Origin: Methanobacteriota archaeon
GTDB lineage: Archaea; Halobacteriota; Methanosarcinia; Methanosarcinales; Methanosarcinaceae
DNA length: 34,623 bases
NCBI GenBank assembly: GCA_016841625.1
Contig: JAENYU010000034.1
Location: forward strand, 1 to 34,623
Reading direction: 5' to 3'
Program-made: the position numbers and the translations under genes
In this document: one piece after another, positions 8,353 to 15,938 of the stretch
How positions within the stretch are numbered: position 1 is the first letter of the stretch
How the letters are laid out: every line of letters starts with the position of its first letter
The notes under the pieces: model-generated
Database searches by the model: none
What the model was told of the DNA's origin: nothing
The model's input: the letters and a program-made list of their open reading frames with translations, nothing else

Positions 8353-9891
8353 TCACTCCGCATGCCCGCCCCTCTCCATCTTCTCATACAGCGCCAGCAA
8401 ATTATTCCTGGTGATCTTGAAATAGGGGTGGTCAAGCCCGAGTTCCTTTTCAATAATTCCCAGCGCCCTTTCGTACATCTCGCTTGCGGTTTCGTATTCA
8501 CCCATGCTTTCGTGCAAGCCGGCGAGGTTGTTCAGGGTGGTGCCGACGTCCATGTGTTCGGAGCCGAGGGTTTTTTCGCTTATTTTGAGGGCGCGGGTGT
8601 AGAGAGGGAGAGCGTTTTTGTGTTCGCCCATCTGGCGGTAGAGTTCAGCAAGGTTGTTCAGGGTCTTGGCAACTTCGGGGTGCTCTTCCCCGAGGAGCTT
8701 TTCCCGGATGGAAAGGCTCTTTTCATAGAGTTTCAGGGCTTCTTTGCACCTGCGCTTCTGGACATAGACGCCTGCCAGGTTGTTCAGGGTGTTGGCGTAG
8801 CCCATGTGTTCGGTTTTTCCGAGATTCTCGAAGATTTCCAGGGCACGGGTGTAGAGGACGAGGGCTTTTTCGGGGCTGCCGGTGTCGTAGTAGAGCAGGC
8901 CCAGGTTGTTCAGGGTCTGGGCTACCTGGGGATGGTCAGGACCGAGGGACGTTTCCTGGAGCTTGAGGGCTCTTCCGTAGATTTCCTCTGCCTCATCCTT
9001 CCTGCCCATTTCCTCCGAAAGCAGGACGCCCAGGTTGTTCAGGGTACCTGCGGTGTAAGCCTGGAACTTTACGTTTTCCGGGGAAGCTTTCCGGAGTATT
9101 TCCAGGTGGTCGAGAGCCCGGCGGTACAGGGCTTCGGCTTTTTCCGGCTCGTCCGTGCCCCTGTAGAAAAACGCCATCCTGTTAAGGGTCCTGACAACTT
9201 CCAGGTTTCCGGGGTGTTCGGGATGTTCGGGATGTTCGGGATGTTCGGCGCACTCGGCGTACTCAGCGTTCTCAGCGTTCTCAGGGTATTTGGAGTGATC
9301 GGTATGCTCGGTATGCTCGGAGTAAAAGGCCTTTTCATGGATTTCAAGGGCTCGTTCATAGAGGGGGAAGGCTTCGGCTTTTTTGTCCATGAAAAAGTAG
9401 AGGGATGCAAGGTCACAAAGGGTGTTTCCGGTCTCAATGTTCTCGGAGCCCGGTTTCTTTTCCCTGATTTCGAGAGCCCGGGTGTAGAGGGGGAGAGCTT
9501 CTTCATACTTCCCGAGGTACCTGTAAATTCCCGCAAGGCCGTTCAGGGCTGTTGCTGTAGCCGGATGCTCGGGCCCGAGCTTCTCTTCGGCTATATCCAG
9601 AACCTGTTCATACATCGGGGACAGTAGTCTCCAGGATGCGGACCTGTAAAAGGGCTCGGCATATTGGGTGAACCAGTTGACCAGCTCTTCCGGGCCAAGC
9701 TCCCCCTTTGCACGCCTGAAAGCTCTTATCAGGACGGTTTCGTTTTCAGGGGTGATCAGTTCGGGATCAAGGTCTTTTAGCTGGTTGCTGTACTCTTCAA
9801 GGCTCTTCAGATCTTCTTTTTTTACTATTCCCCTGACTTTCACTCTAACTTTTCTCTTCCCGGTTTCCGTGCTCTCCGTTGAATCATTCAT
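8353..9891 (-). CDS. TPR-repeat protein, STAND paralogue lacking the NTPase
   Basis: 512 residues. After about 25 charged residues comes the helical segment that links NTPase and TPRs in the 728-3739 protein (shared EEYSNQLKDLD and LLSPMYE-like stretches), then roughly eight 42-residue TPR units with the same GPEHPxxAxTLNNLA consensus. The NTPase is absent, so the protein looks like a free sensor or adaptor that could bind the same ligand or the STAND protein; this is inference. Between the second and third TPRs an insert of about 12 three-residue repeats (EHP, EHT, ENA types) replaces the short loop. ATG 9891 is chosen over TTG 9894 because AGGAGGGG lies seven bases upstream. The gene is clearly richer in GC than the STAND gene. 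Confidence 0.85.
   Translation of the reverse strand: MNDSTESTETGKRKVRVKVRGIVKKEDLKSLEEYSNQLKDLDPELITPENETVLIRAFRRAKGELGPEELVNWFTQYAEPFYRSASWRLLSPMYEQVLDIAEEKLGPEHPATATALNGLAGIYRYLGKYEEALPLYTRALEIREKKPGSENIETGNTLCDLASLYFFMDKKAEAFPLYERALEIHEKAFYSEHTEHTDHSKYPENAENAEYAECAEHPEHPEHPEHPGNLEVVRTLNRMAFFYRGTDEPEKAEALYRRALDHLEILRKASPENVKFQAYTAGTLNNLGVLLSEEMGRKDEAEEIYGRALKLQETSLGPDHPQVAQTLNNLGLLYYDTGSPEKALVLYTRALEIFENLGKTEHMGYANTLNNLAGVYVQKRRCKEALKLYEKSLSIREKLLGEEHPEVAKTLNNLAELYRQMGEHKNALPLYTRALKISEKTLGSEHMDVGTTLNNLAGLHESMGEYETASEMYERALGIIEKELGLDHPYFKITRNNLLALYEKMERGGHAE
9213..9321 (-). repeat. 9-bp coding repeat (EHP-type tripeptides)
   Basis: About 12 nine-base units, several identical (GGGATGTTC on the plus strand), expand the loop between two TPRs into repeated Glu-His-Pro, Glu-His-Thr and Glu-Asn-Ala tripeptides. 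The unit resembles the GPEHP loop of each TPR, from which it probably arose by slippage. Confidence 0.8.
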
Positions 9892-9938
9892 CAATTAGCC
9901 CCTCCTGAACAAAAAAAATAAAACGTTGAATTCTCAAG

Positions 9939-9969
9939 TGTAAATATTTCGAAGCAATCCTATATTACA
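9939..9969 (-). promoter_or_regulatory. Shared STAND/TPR promoter/operator, copy C
   Basis: TGTAAATAT and TATATTACA ends separated by a 13-base spacer of different sequence from copies A and B. It lies 48 bases upstream of the TPR-only start. Conservation of the ends in otherwise different leaders marks these bases as functional. Confidence 0.6.
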
Positions 9970-10053
9970 GTATCACGTTCAAGATCTTTGAAGTTTGATA
10001 AAACCCCGGCAACCATCGACTTCCATATTCCATGCCCACCCACGACTCTGGTA

Positions 10054-10097
10054 CAAAATCCAGTGATTTTTTAGTTTGCCCCAATCACTGGATTTTG
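10054..10097. promoter_or_regulatory. Perfect 15-bp inverted repeat upstream of alkaline phosphatase
   Basis: CAAAATCCAGTGATT (10054-10068) and its exact complement (10083-10097) enclose a 14-base loop. It lies between the divergent TPR and phosphatase genes, about 20 bases before a TATA-like TTTAAATATT (near 10119-10128). It could be an operator, a hairpin terminator or a small mobile-element end. The other bases of 9970-10236 show nothing gene-like. Confidence 0.6.
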
Positions 10098-10236
10098 GAA
10101 CTGAGTTATATGTGACACATTTAAATATTTCTGCTTCCTTTTTCGAACTTACAATCTAAAAATCATGGGTATGGTCTGAGGAAACCTGCATTCAAAAACT
10201 TTTTTAATAAGTTGTACTCAATTTTGAGGTAATTTC

Positions 10237-11961
10237 ATGAAGACCAAGAAATCACATATTCTGTTGACCCTATCAATCATCTGCCTGCTGCTTCTCGGAA
10301 GCGTTGCTCTGGCAGTGGCATCAGGCGATTTTCTGAAACAAAATGCCGCTTTCAGTTTCAGTGCCATTTATAAACCTTCGGAAGCCCAGGAGGTCAAAAT
10401 CAAAAACGTTATTGTCCTTGTCCCTGACGGGTGTTCCCAGAGTTTACAGACCCTTTCCCGATGGTACAGCGGGAAACCTTTGCAGCTTGATGAAATGATA
10501 GCTGGGACAGTGTCCACTTATAGTACTGATTCTGTTATCACGGATTCCTCTTCTGCTGCAACGGCATTTGCTACAGGCTATAAAACAACAAATGGGTTTG
10601 TGAGCGTCGGTCCTGCCGGTGATCCTGTGTTAAGCACACTGGAAATCCCTTCCGAAGAATTGCAATACAGCCCCCTCGCAACAGTGCTTGAAGGTTCAAA
10701 GCTTGAAGGCAAAGCTACCGGGCTTGTGGCAACCACTCGTGTCACCCATGCCACACCTGCAGCTTTTGCTTCTCATGTAGATTACAGGGATAAGGAAAAT
10801 GAAATCATGGAACAGATGGTTTACGAAGACATTGATGTGGTCTTCGGGGGGGGTTCCCGTCATCTTGTGCCAGTGGCTGAAGGAGGAAAAAGGACTGATG
10901 GAGAAAATCTGACAAAAGTGCTTCTTGACAGAGACTACCAGTTTGTTGACAGCAGAGATGAAATGTTGAACCTTAACTCCGGCAAAACCTGGGGGCTTTT
11001 TTCCAGCACTCACATGGCGTCGGACATTAATCGTCCCTTCCTTGCACCTGATCAACCCACTCTTGCAGAGATGACTGCAAAGGCTGTCGAGCTGCTCTCC
11101 CAGGACAAAGATGGCTTCTTCCTGATGGTTGAAGGCAGTCAAATAGACGGGGCAACCCACGCAAATGACCCTATCTATGCTGTCACCGAGTTCCTGGCTT
11201 TTGACGAAGCTGTTAAGGTCGCAGTTGACTTTGCTGAAAAAGACGGGCATACTCTTGTGCTGGTCTTCCCGGACCATAATACAGGAGGCATGATTATTGG
11301 CAGTTACTCCGATTCCGAATACGACTCCACATCCGTTGAAGACGTTATTGGGCCTCTCAAAGGCATGAAGCTCAATTCCATAGGGGTTGCAGCAAAAATA
11401 GGAACAGACCTCTCTCCCGAAAATATCAAAACCCAGCTGAAGACATTGTGGGGAATTGATGCAACTGATGATGATGTCACTGAAATTCTCGAACTTTACA
11501 ACGATGGGAACGACCTCCCACTCAACTATGCTATCAGCGAGGTAATCAGCCGAAATCATACCGTTATCGGATGGACTACTCATGGGCACTGTGCTGAAGA
11601 TGTCCCTCTATGGGCTTATGGTCCTGATCACCCCGCAGGTTACATGGATAATACCGAAATTGCGGGATATATCGCTGAAAAAATCGGTTTCGACCTGAAT
11701 GAAACTAACAGGTGTCTGTTTGTCGAAGTAGGGGAGTTTTTCTCCATAGACAATGGAGACGGGCAACTGGATGAAAACGAGTATTTGCTGGATATGACAG
11801 ACTCTTCAAACCCTGTACTGAAAATCGGAGACTCCGAACTGCCAGTGAATAAGAACCTTCTTATCAAGGACGGAGTTACTCATGAACTCGAGGGAATAGT
11901 TGTCTATGCTCCAGTAACTGACAAAGTCTATATTCCTGTCGAAGTGCTTTCACTCGTCTGA
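10237..11961 (+). CDS. Secreted alkaline phosphatase
   Basis: 574 residues with an N-terminal signal peptide (hydrophobic residues about 8-28, ending LAVASG). The catalytic set of the PhoA family can be followed: D64 in VPDG; S104 in TDSSSAATAFATG as the phosphorylated nucleophile; E299 in MVEGSQID; D346-H347 in FPDHNTGG; and H451 in HGHCAEDVPLWAYG. It should hydrolyse phosphate monoesters outside the membrane using two zinc ions and one further metal. A C-terminal addition of roughly 80 residues after the catalytic core includes a DNGDGQLDENE stretch, similar to a dockerin or EF-hand calcium loop. The ATG is preceded by a weak TGAGG site. A T-rich run after the stop (about 11976-11988) may end transcription. 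The gene stands alone. Confidence 0.9.
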   Translation: MKTKKSHILLTLSIICLLLLGSVALAVASGDFLKQNAAFSFSAIYKPSEAQEVKIKNVIVLVPDGCSQSLQTLSRWYSGKPLQLDEMIAGTVSTYSTDSVITDSSSAATAFATGYKTTNGFVSVGPAGDPVLSTLEIPSEELQYSPLATVLEGSKLEGKATGLVATTRVTHATPAAFASHVDYRDKENEIMEQMVYEDIDVVFGGGSRHLVPVAEGGKRTDGENLTKVLLDRDYQFVDSRDEMLNLNSGKTWGLFSSTHMASDINRPFLAPDQPTLAEMTAKAVELLSQDKDGFFLMVEGSQIDGATHANDPIYAVTEFLAFDEAVKVAVDFAEKDGHTLVLVFPDHNTGGMIIGSYSDSEYDSTSVEDVIGPLKGMKLNSIGVAAKIGTDLSPENIKTQLKTLWGIDATDDDVTEILELYNDGNDLPLNYAISEVISRNHTVIGWTTHGHCAEDVPLWAYGPDHPAGYMDNTEIAGYIAEKIGFDLNETNRCLFVEVGEFFSIDNGDGQLDENEYLLDMTDSSNPVLKIGDSELPVNKNLLIKDGVTHELEGIVVYAPVTDKVYIPVEVLSLV

Positions 11962-12093
11962 TGAAAGCGCTCCTTTTCTTTTTTTTCAGTCGAATACCCC
12001 GTAGCTTGCTGCGGGATGCGCCAACGAAACTTTGATTTCCGAGATTCTTTTCTATCAATTTGATATTTTTTGATAGATTTTGAAAGGAAATAT

Positions 12094-12225
12094 ATGTCAC
12101 CTCGTTCCCAGGCTCCTCTCTATGATTCTCTTCGGGAACTGTTTCCCGAAAAGTGGTTAAGGCAAAATGCCGAAGAAACTGGTCTTATAATACGTGAACG
12201 TAAAATTAATCCCGTCGTCATCTAA
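12094..12225 (+). pseudogene. IS4-family transposase N-terminal remnant
   Basis: A 43-residue frame (PLYDSLRELFPEKWLRQ, then AEETGLIIRERKINP) resembles the N-terminus of IS4-type transposases common in Methanosarcina. It ends at a TAA straight after the conserved KINPVVI part and the catalytic core is absent. Upstream, 11998-12016 forms a hairpin of CCCGTAGC and GCTGCGGG that may be part of the element's left end. The following 290 bases (12226-12515) contain no recognisable remainder of the element. Confidence 0.6.
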
Positions 12226-12515
12226 CAACAGCAATACCGATTCACACTTAGAAAAATGTGCGTATGGGCCTGTTTTTGTTCCGACAATTTGCAACTTAAC
12301 TGACTCTGCTTCTGATTTTTCAGCGTCTTCTTTTTGAATTACTGCCTGCTCAAGCCTCGCTTCCGCTCGGACAGGAACGACGGGAATACAACTAATTCCG
12401 GCTGCCTCGTTTTTGTAAGAAGTTTGAAAAATCCCCACCTCAAACTGCTCCAAATATCTTCACAAAGCCCGAAAAGCACTTCTTTTTTAAGCCATAACTT
12501 CCTTATCAGACCAGC

Positions 12516-13313
12516 ATGCCAGAACCCGAAAAAGAGCCCGAAAAAGCCCAAAAAAATGAGCAAAAAAAAGAACCCCTCATCAAACCCGCCAGAACCCCCA
12601 TCAAAGAACACTTCCAGCTCAAGGAAACCATTGTAACAATCGCAGCTGACGAGCAATCCCACATCGAAGCTGCAAAAGAAGCTATCCGCTTCCACCGCTC
12701 AGCCCTTGAGACCTACATCTTCTCAGACCCTTTTTTCAAGCTCACCCTCGAACCCCATACCTGTCCCTCAAACGCCCCTGAAATCGTCCGGCGGATGGTA
12801 AGAGCCGGGAATACCATGGGAATCGGGCCCATGAGTGCGGTTGCAGGCACGGTATCGGCACTTGCCGTGGAAGCCATGGTCGAAGCCGGAGCCTCGTATG
12901 CGATAGTGGACAACGGAGGAGACATTGCGATGATCAATGACAGGCCTGTAGTGGTAGGGATTTATGCGGGGCAGTCCTCGGTCAGGAACCTGGGTTTCGT
13001 CTTCGAGCCGCGAGACTCGATCACCGGGGTCTGTACCTCAGCCGGGACGGTGGGACCTTCAATCAGCTTTGGAATGGCAGATGCAGCTGTTGTTTTTTCC
13101 GATGACGTATCCCTGGCGGACTCGGCTGCAACGGCGCTCGGGAATGCCGTGGACGTGGGAAAAGAAGCTGTGGAGAAGGCTTTTGACGTGGTGAAAGGAA
13201 TTTCCGGAATCAAGGGGGCGGTTGTTGTCCAGGGGGAGTACATCGGCATGTGGGAAAAGGTGCCGAAAATCATGCGGGCGGATGTCCGGTACGAGTGCAT
13301 CACCAAGGCGTGA
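12516..13313 (+). CDS. UPF0280 family protein (ApbE-like fold)
   Basis: 265 residues. The core from about residue 35 ([14 protein letters not shown]) through [34 protein letters not shown] and [18 protein letters not shown] is typical of the UPF0280 family, which is widespread in methanogens and related in fold to ApbE flavin transferases. The biochemical role is not established. The first 30 residues are rich in Glu, Lys and Pro and look like a low-complexity extension. No ribosome site precedes ATG 12516, and the region before it is IS debris, so the true start may be further in. No membrane segment is seen. Confidence 0.85.
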   Translation: MPEPEKEPEKAQKNEQKKEPLIKPARTPIKEHFQLKETIVTIAADEQSHIEAAKEAIRFHRSALETYIFSDPFFKLTLEPHTCPSNAPEIVRRMVRAGNTMGIGPMSAVAGTVSALAVEAMVEAGASYAIVDNGGDIAMINDRPVVVGIYAGQSSVRNLGFVFEPRDSITGVCTSAGTVGPSISFGMADAAVVFSDDVSLADSAATALGNAVDVGKEAVEKAFDVVKGISGIKGAVVVQGEYIGMWEKVPKIMRADVRYECITKA

Positions 13314-13351
13314 ATACGTTTATTAAGGAACTTCCACATAATAATATTCGA

Positions 13352-13360
13352 GTATATATT
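13352..13360 (+). promoter_or_regulatory. TATA-like box of the oxidoreductase operon
   Basis: GTATATATT is the best TATA-like sequence between 13314 and 13616. If used, transcription would begin near 13385 and the mRNA would carry a leader of about 230 bases that contains the 12-bp repeat array. Confidence 0.4.
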
Positions 13361-13479
13361 CAACTTATTCAACTGCATATCATGTTCAGATTCATAACCT
13401 AAAATTGACTCTTTGTATCGGTCCGGCAGACACTTTTACAGTGTGTAAACGGGGACATGCCGGAAAAATTGAAGAACTT

Positions 13480-13595
13480 GTTCAAGAGCTCATTCAAGGG
13501 CTCATTCAAGGGCTCATTCAAGGGCTCATTCAAGGGCTCATTCAAGAGCTCATTCAAGGGCTCATTCAAGAGCTCATTCAAAAACTCGTTCAGGA
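13480..13595 (+). repeat. 12-bp tandem array before the oxidoreductase
   Basis: Nine full units of the type ATTCAAGGGCTC / ATTCAAGAGCTC plus a partial tenth. Because the unit is 12 bases, a frame through it stays open and would encode repeated ELIQ/GLIQ; the frame from TTG 13405 ends at TAA 13597-13599, 17 bases before the oxidoreductase start. I see no independent evidence that it is translated. Confidence 0.9.
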
Positions 13596-13616
13596 CTAAT
13601 TAAATGGAGGATTTAC

Positions 13617-15440
13617 ATGTTGGGTGGTTATGTAGGAAAAATTCTGGATGTTGACCTCGAGAACGGAACGCTTAAAGACCTGCCTCTTGATGAAGAGATG
13701 GCAAAGATGTACCTGGGAGGAAAGGGGCTTGGCCTGAAGCTCGTATACGACGAGTTCAGGGCGGACATGCAGCCTTTTGACCCTGACAACCTGCTGGTTT
13801 TTGCAACCGGACCTGCCACAGGAGCGAAGATTCCGACCAGTGGACGCCACCATGTCGTCTGCAGCAAATCCCCGCAGACCGGGACCGTCGGGAGTGGAAA
13901 CTCAGGCGGGAAATGGGGAGTCTACCTGAAGTTTGCTGGCTACGACGTGGTCATAGTCAGGGGGATTTCGAAGGAGCCGGTCTACCTGGAAATTGTTGAT
14001 GGGAAAGCCAGGCTTGTGAAAGCCCCGGAACTCTGGGGCATGACGGTCCATGCGGTCACGGATGAGCTGACCGAAAGGACCGGGAACCCTAAGAAAACCT
14101 CCGTTGCCTGCATCGGGCCAGGGGGGGAAAACCTGGTCCCCTTTGCCGGCATCATGAACGACAAGTACAGAACCGCAGGCAGGACGGGGCTTGGGGCTGT
14201 CATGGGGAGCAAGAAGTTGAAGGCGATTGTGGTTTCCGGGAGTCAGAAGGTTGAGCCTGCAAACCCTGAACTTTTGAAGGAGAGAGTCGAGGATTCCAGG
14301 GCAAAAATCAAGGAAAACCCGGTTACGAGCCCCGACGGAGGGCTTCACACCTACGGGACCGCAATCCTTGTGAATATCATCAACGAAAGCGGGGCCTACC
14401 CTACCCGAAACTTCCAGGAAGCTTACTTCCCCGAAGCCGACGAGCAGAGCGGGGAGACCCTTGTCAAAAAATACCTGACAGGCCGTGGGGGCTGCTGGGG
14501 CTGCTCGATTATCTGCGGGAGGAGGTCCGATGTGCCTGAAGGTCCCTACAGCGTCCGGGATACCGAAGGCCCGGAGTACGAGACCATTTTTGCCTTTGGT
14601 TCCGACTGCGGAGTAAAGGAGCTCGACGCCCTGGTAAAGGCCAACCACCTCTGCGACGAGCTGGGACTTGACACCATCTCCATGGGAGGCACGATTGCCT
14701 GTGCCATGGAACTCGTGGAGAAAGGAAAAATCCCGGCAGAAAAACTGCACGGCATGAACCTGCGCTTCGGAGACCCCGGCTCAATGATCGAAGCCATCTG
14801 GAGGACCGCCTATCGCGCCGGGATCGGGGCTGACCTTGCCCTCGGCTCAAGAGCACTTTCAGAAAAATACGGGGCTCCGGAATTCTCCATGGCTGTCAAG
14901 GGCATGGAACTGCCCGCCTATGACCCCCGGTCCATCCAGGGGATAGGCCTGAACTACGCGACCGCAAACCGGGGAGGGGATCACGTTTATGGCTACATGA
15001 TCTCCCCCGAGGTCCTGGGGCTGCCCTTAAAACTCGATCCCTACGCCACCGAGGACAAACCCAAATGGACCATCATCCTTCAGGACCTTACCTCGGCAAT
15101 CAATTCGTCGGTTGTCTGCCTCTTTTCCTCGTTTGCCCTGGGCCTTCCCGAGTACGCGGGGATGCTGGCAGCAACCACGGGCTTTGACCTTGACGCCGAC
15201 AAACTCCTGAAACTCGGGGAAAGGGTCACAAACCTGGAACGGCTGATGAACAACATGTACGGGCTTGACCGGAATGAAGATATCCTTCCAAAGCGCCTTA
15301 CTGAAGAGCCGATCCCCGAAGGTCCTTCAAAAGGCCAGATTTCCCAGGTCCCGGAAATGATCAATGAGTACTACGCACTCCGGGGCTGGGTTGACGGAAA
15401 GCCCACGGAAGAGAAGTTGAAGGAACTCGGGATTGCCTGA
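13617..15440 (+). CDS. Tungsten-type aldehyde ferredoxin oxidoreductase
   Basis: 607 residues, the normal length for the AOR family. It would oxidise aldehydes to carboxylic acids with a bis-pterin tungsten (or molybdenum) cofactor and one [4Fe-4S] cluster, passing electrons to ferredoxin in the cytoplasm. The cluster ligands are visible as C293-x2-C296-x3-C300 (GCWGCSIICG) and C501 (SSVVCLF), spaced as in the Pyrococcus enzyme. N-terminal GGYVGKILDVDL and GGKGLGLKLVYDE segments and GRHHVVCSKSP are characteristic pterin-domain sequences. The ATG at 13617 follows a GGAGG site at 13606-13610. A MoaD-like carrier and a cysteine hydrolase follow on the same strand. The aldehyde substrate cannot be told from sequence. 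Confidence 0.9.
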   Translation: MLGGYVGKILDVDLENGTLKDLPLDEEMAKMYLGGKGLGLKLVYDEFRADMQPFDPDNLLVFATGPATGAKIPTSGRHHVVCSKSPQTGTVGSGNSGGKWGVYLKFAGYDVVIVRGISKEPVYLEIVDGKARLVKAPELWGMTVHAVTDELTERTGNPKKTSVACIGPGGENLVPFAGIMNDKYRTAGRTGLGAVMGSKKLKAIVVSGSQKVEPANPELLKERVEDSRAKIKENPVTSPDGGLHTYGTAILVNIINESGAYPTRNFQEAYFPEADEQSGETLVKKYLTGRGGCWGCSIICGRRSDVPEGPYSVRDTEGPEYETIFAFGSDCGVKELDALVKANHLCDELGLDTISMGGTIACAMELVEKGKIPAEKLHGMNLRFGDPGSMIEAIWRTAYRAGIGADLALGSRALSEKYGAPEFSMAVKGMELPAYDPRSIQGIGLNYATANRGGDHVYGYMISPEVLGLPLKLDPYATEDKPKWTIILQDLTSAINSSVVCLFSSFALGLPEYAGMLAATTGFDLDADKLLKLGERVTNLERLMNNMYGLDRNEDILPKRLTEEPIPEGPSKGQISQVPEMINEYYALRGWVDGKPTEEKLKELGIA

Positions 15441-15513
15441 AAAGAACAACTGAAAAGGCTCTCAATTAGAGCTTCAGGCAACCTTTTACCCTTTCTCACT
15501 TTATATTTCCTGC

Positions 15514-15558
15514 TTCAAATTCCCGATTCAAATTCCCGATTCAAATTCCCGATTCAAG
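15514..15558 (+). repeat. 13-bp tandem repeat
   Basis: Three units of TTCAAATTCCCGA and a partial fourth, in the spacer before the MoaD-like gene. A weak stem-loop (GCTCT/AGAGC near 15459-15473) lies upstream of it. Confidence 0.8.
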
Positions 15559-15577
15559 ACCCCTGGAAGGAATACGC

Positions 15578-15862
15578 TTGAAAGTACTTGTAAAATTCCT
15601 TGCCTCTATCCGGCATGTCACAGAAGAACCAGAAATTCTGTTTAAAATCCATCCCAGAGAGACCGTTGAAGTGCTGCTCAGAGCCCTAAAACATCATTAC
15701 GGAGAAGGATTCAGGGAAGCTGTGGGCAGGCCTTTCGAGGACGAAAGCCCGAAAATCAGGTTCCTGGTGAACGGAAGGGATATCGACTTCCTTAAAGGCT
15801 CCGAAACCGAACTGGAAGACGGGGACGTTGTGGTACTGTTTCCGCCGATTGCTGGCGGATAA
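15578..15862 (+). CDS. MoaD-like sulfur carrier protein
   Basis: 94 residues with a ubiquitin-like fold pattern, ending in the required Gly-Gly (FPPIAGG). MoaD proteins carry sulfur as a C-terminal thiocarboxylate for building the dithiolene of molybdopterin or tungstopterin. Its position 137 bases after the AOR gene suggests it serves that enzyme's cofactor. The start is TTG at 15578 with GGAAGG about eight bases upstream. No MoaE or MoeB gene is present in the window. Confidence 0.88.
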   Translation: MKVLVKFLASIRHVTEEPEILFKIHPRETVEVLLRALKHHYGEGFREAVGRPFEDESPKIRFLVNGRDIDFLKGSETELEDGDVVVLFPPIAGG

Positions 15863-15938
15863 TACTAAAGTATATTCATGAAGTGTGTTCCTGAAGTAAG
15901 TACCCAAAATAAGTCCCGAAACTAAAAAGGGTGAAAGC

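Noticed and set aside
8362-9627. A 421-codon plus-strand frame opposite the TPR-only gene
   Set aside because: It mirrors a GC-rich repeat gene, shows repeated Val/Phe/Gly-rich sequence with no family features, and the opposite strand has clear TPR motifs and a good ribosome site.
10696-11589. A 297-codon minus-strand frame opposite alkaline phosphatase
   Set aside because: The plus strand holds the complete catalytic residue set of the phosphatase; the antisense frame has no recognisable features.
12157-12453. A 98-codon minus-strand frame between IS debris and UPF0280
   Set aside because: It overlaps the transposase remnant and has no recognisable domain.
13405-13599. A 64-codon frame through the 12-bp array as a gene
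   Set aside because: A 12-base unit keeps any frame open, so the frame is no evidence of coding. It is kept only as a leader-peptide possibility in the findings.
13902-14750. A 282-codon minus-strand frame opposite the oxidoreductase
   Set aside because: An open antisense frame in GC-rich coding DNA; the AOR cluster cysteines and pterin motifs are on the plus strand.
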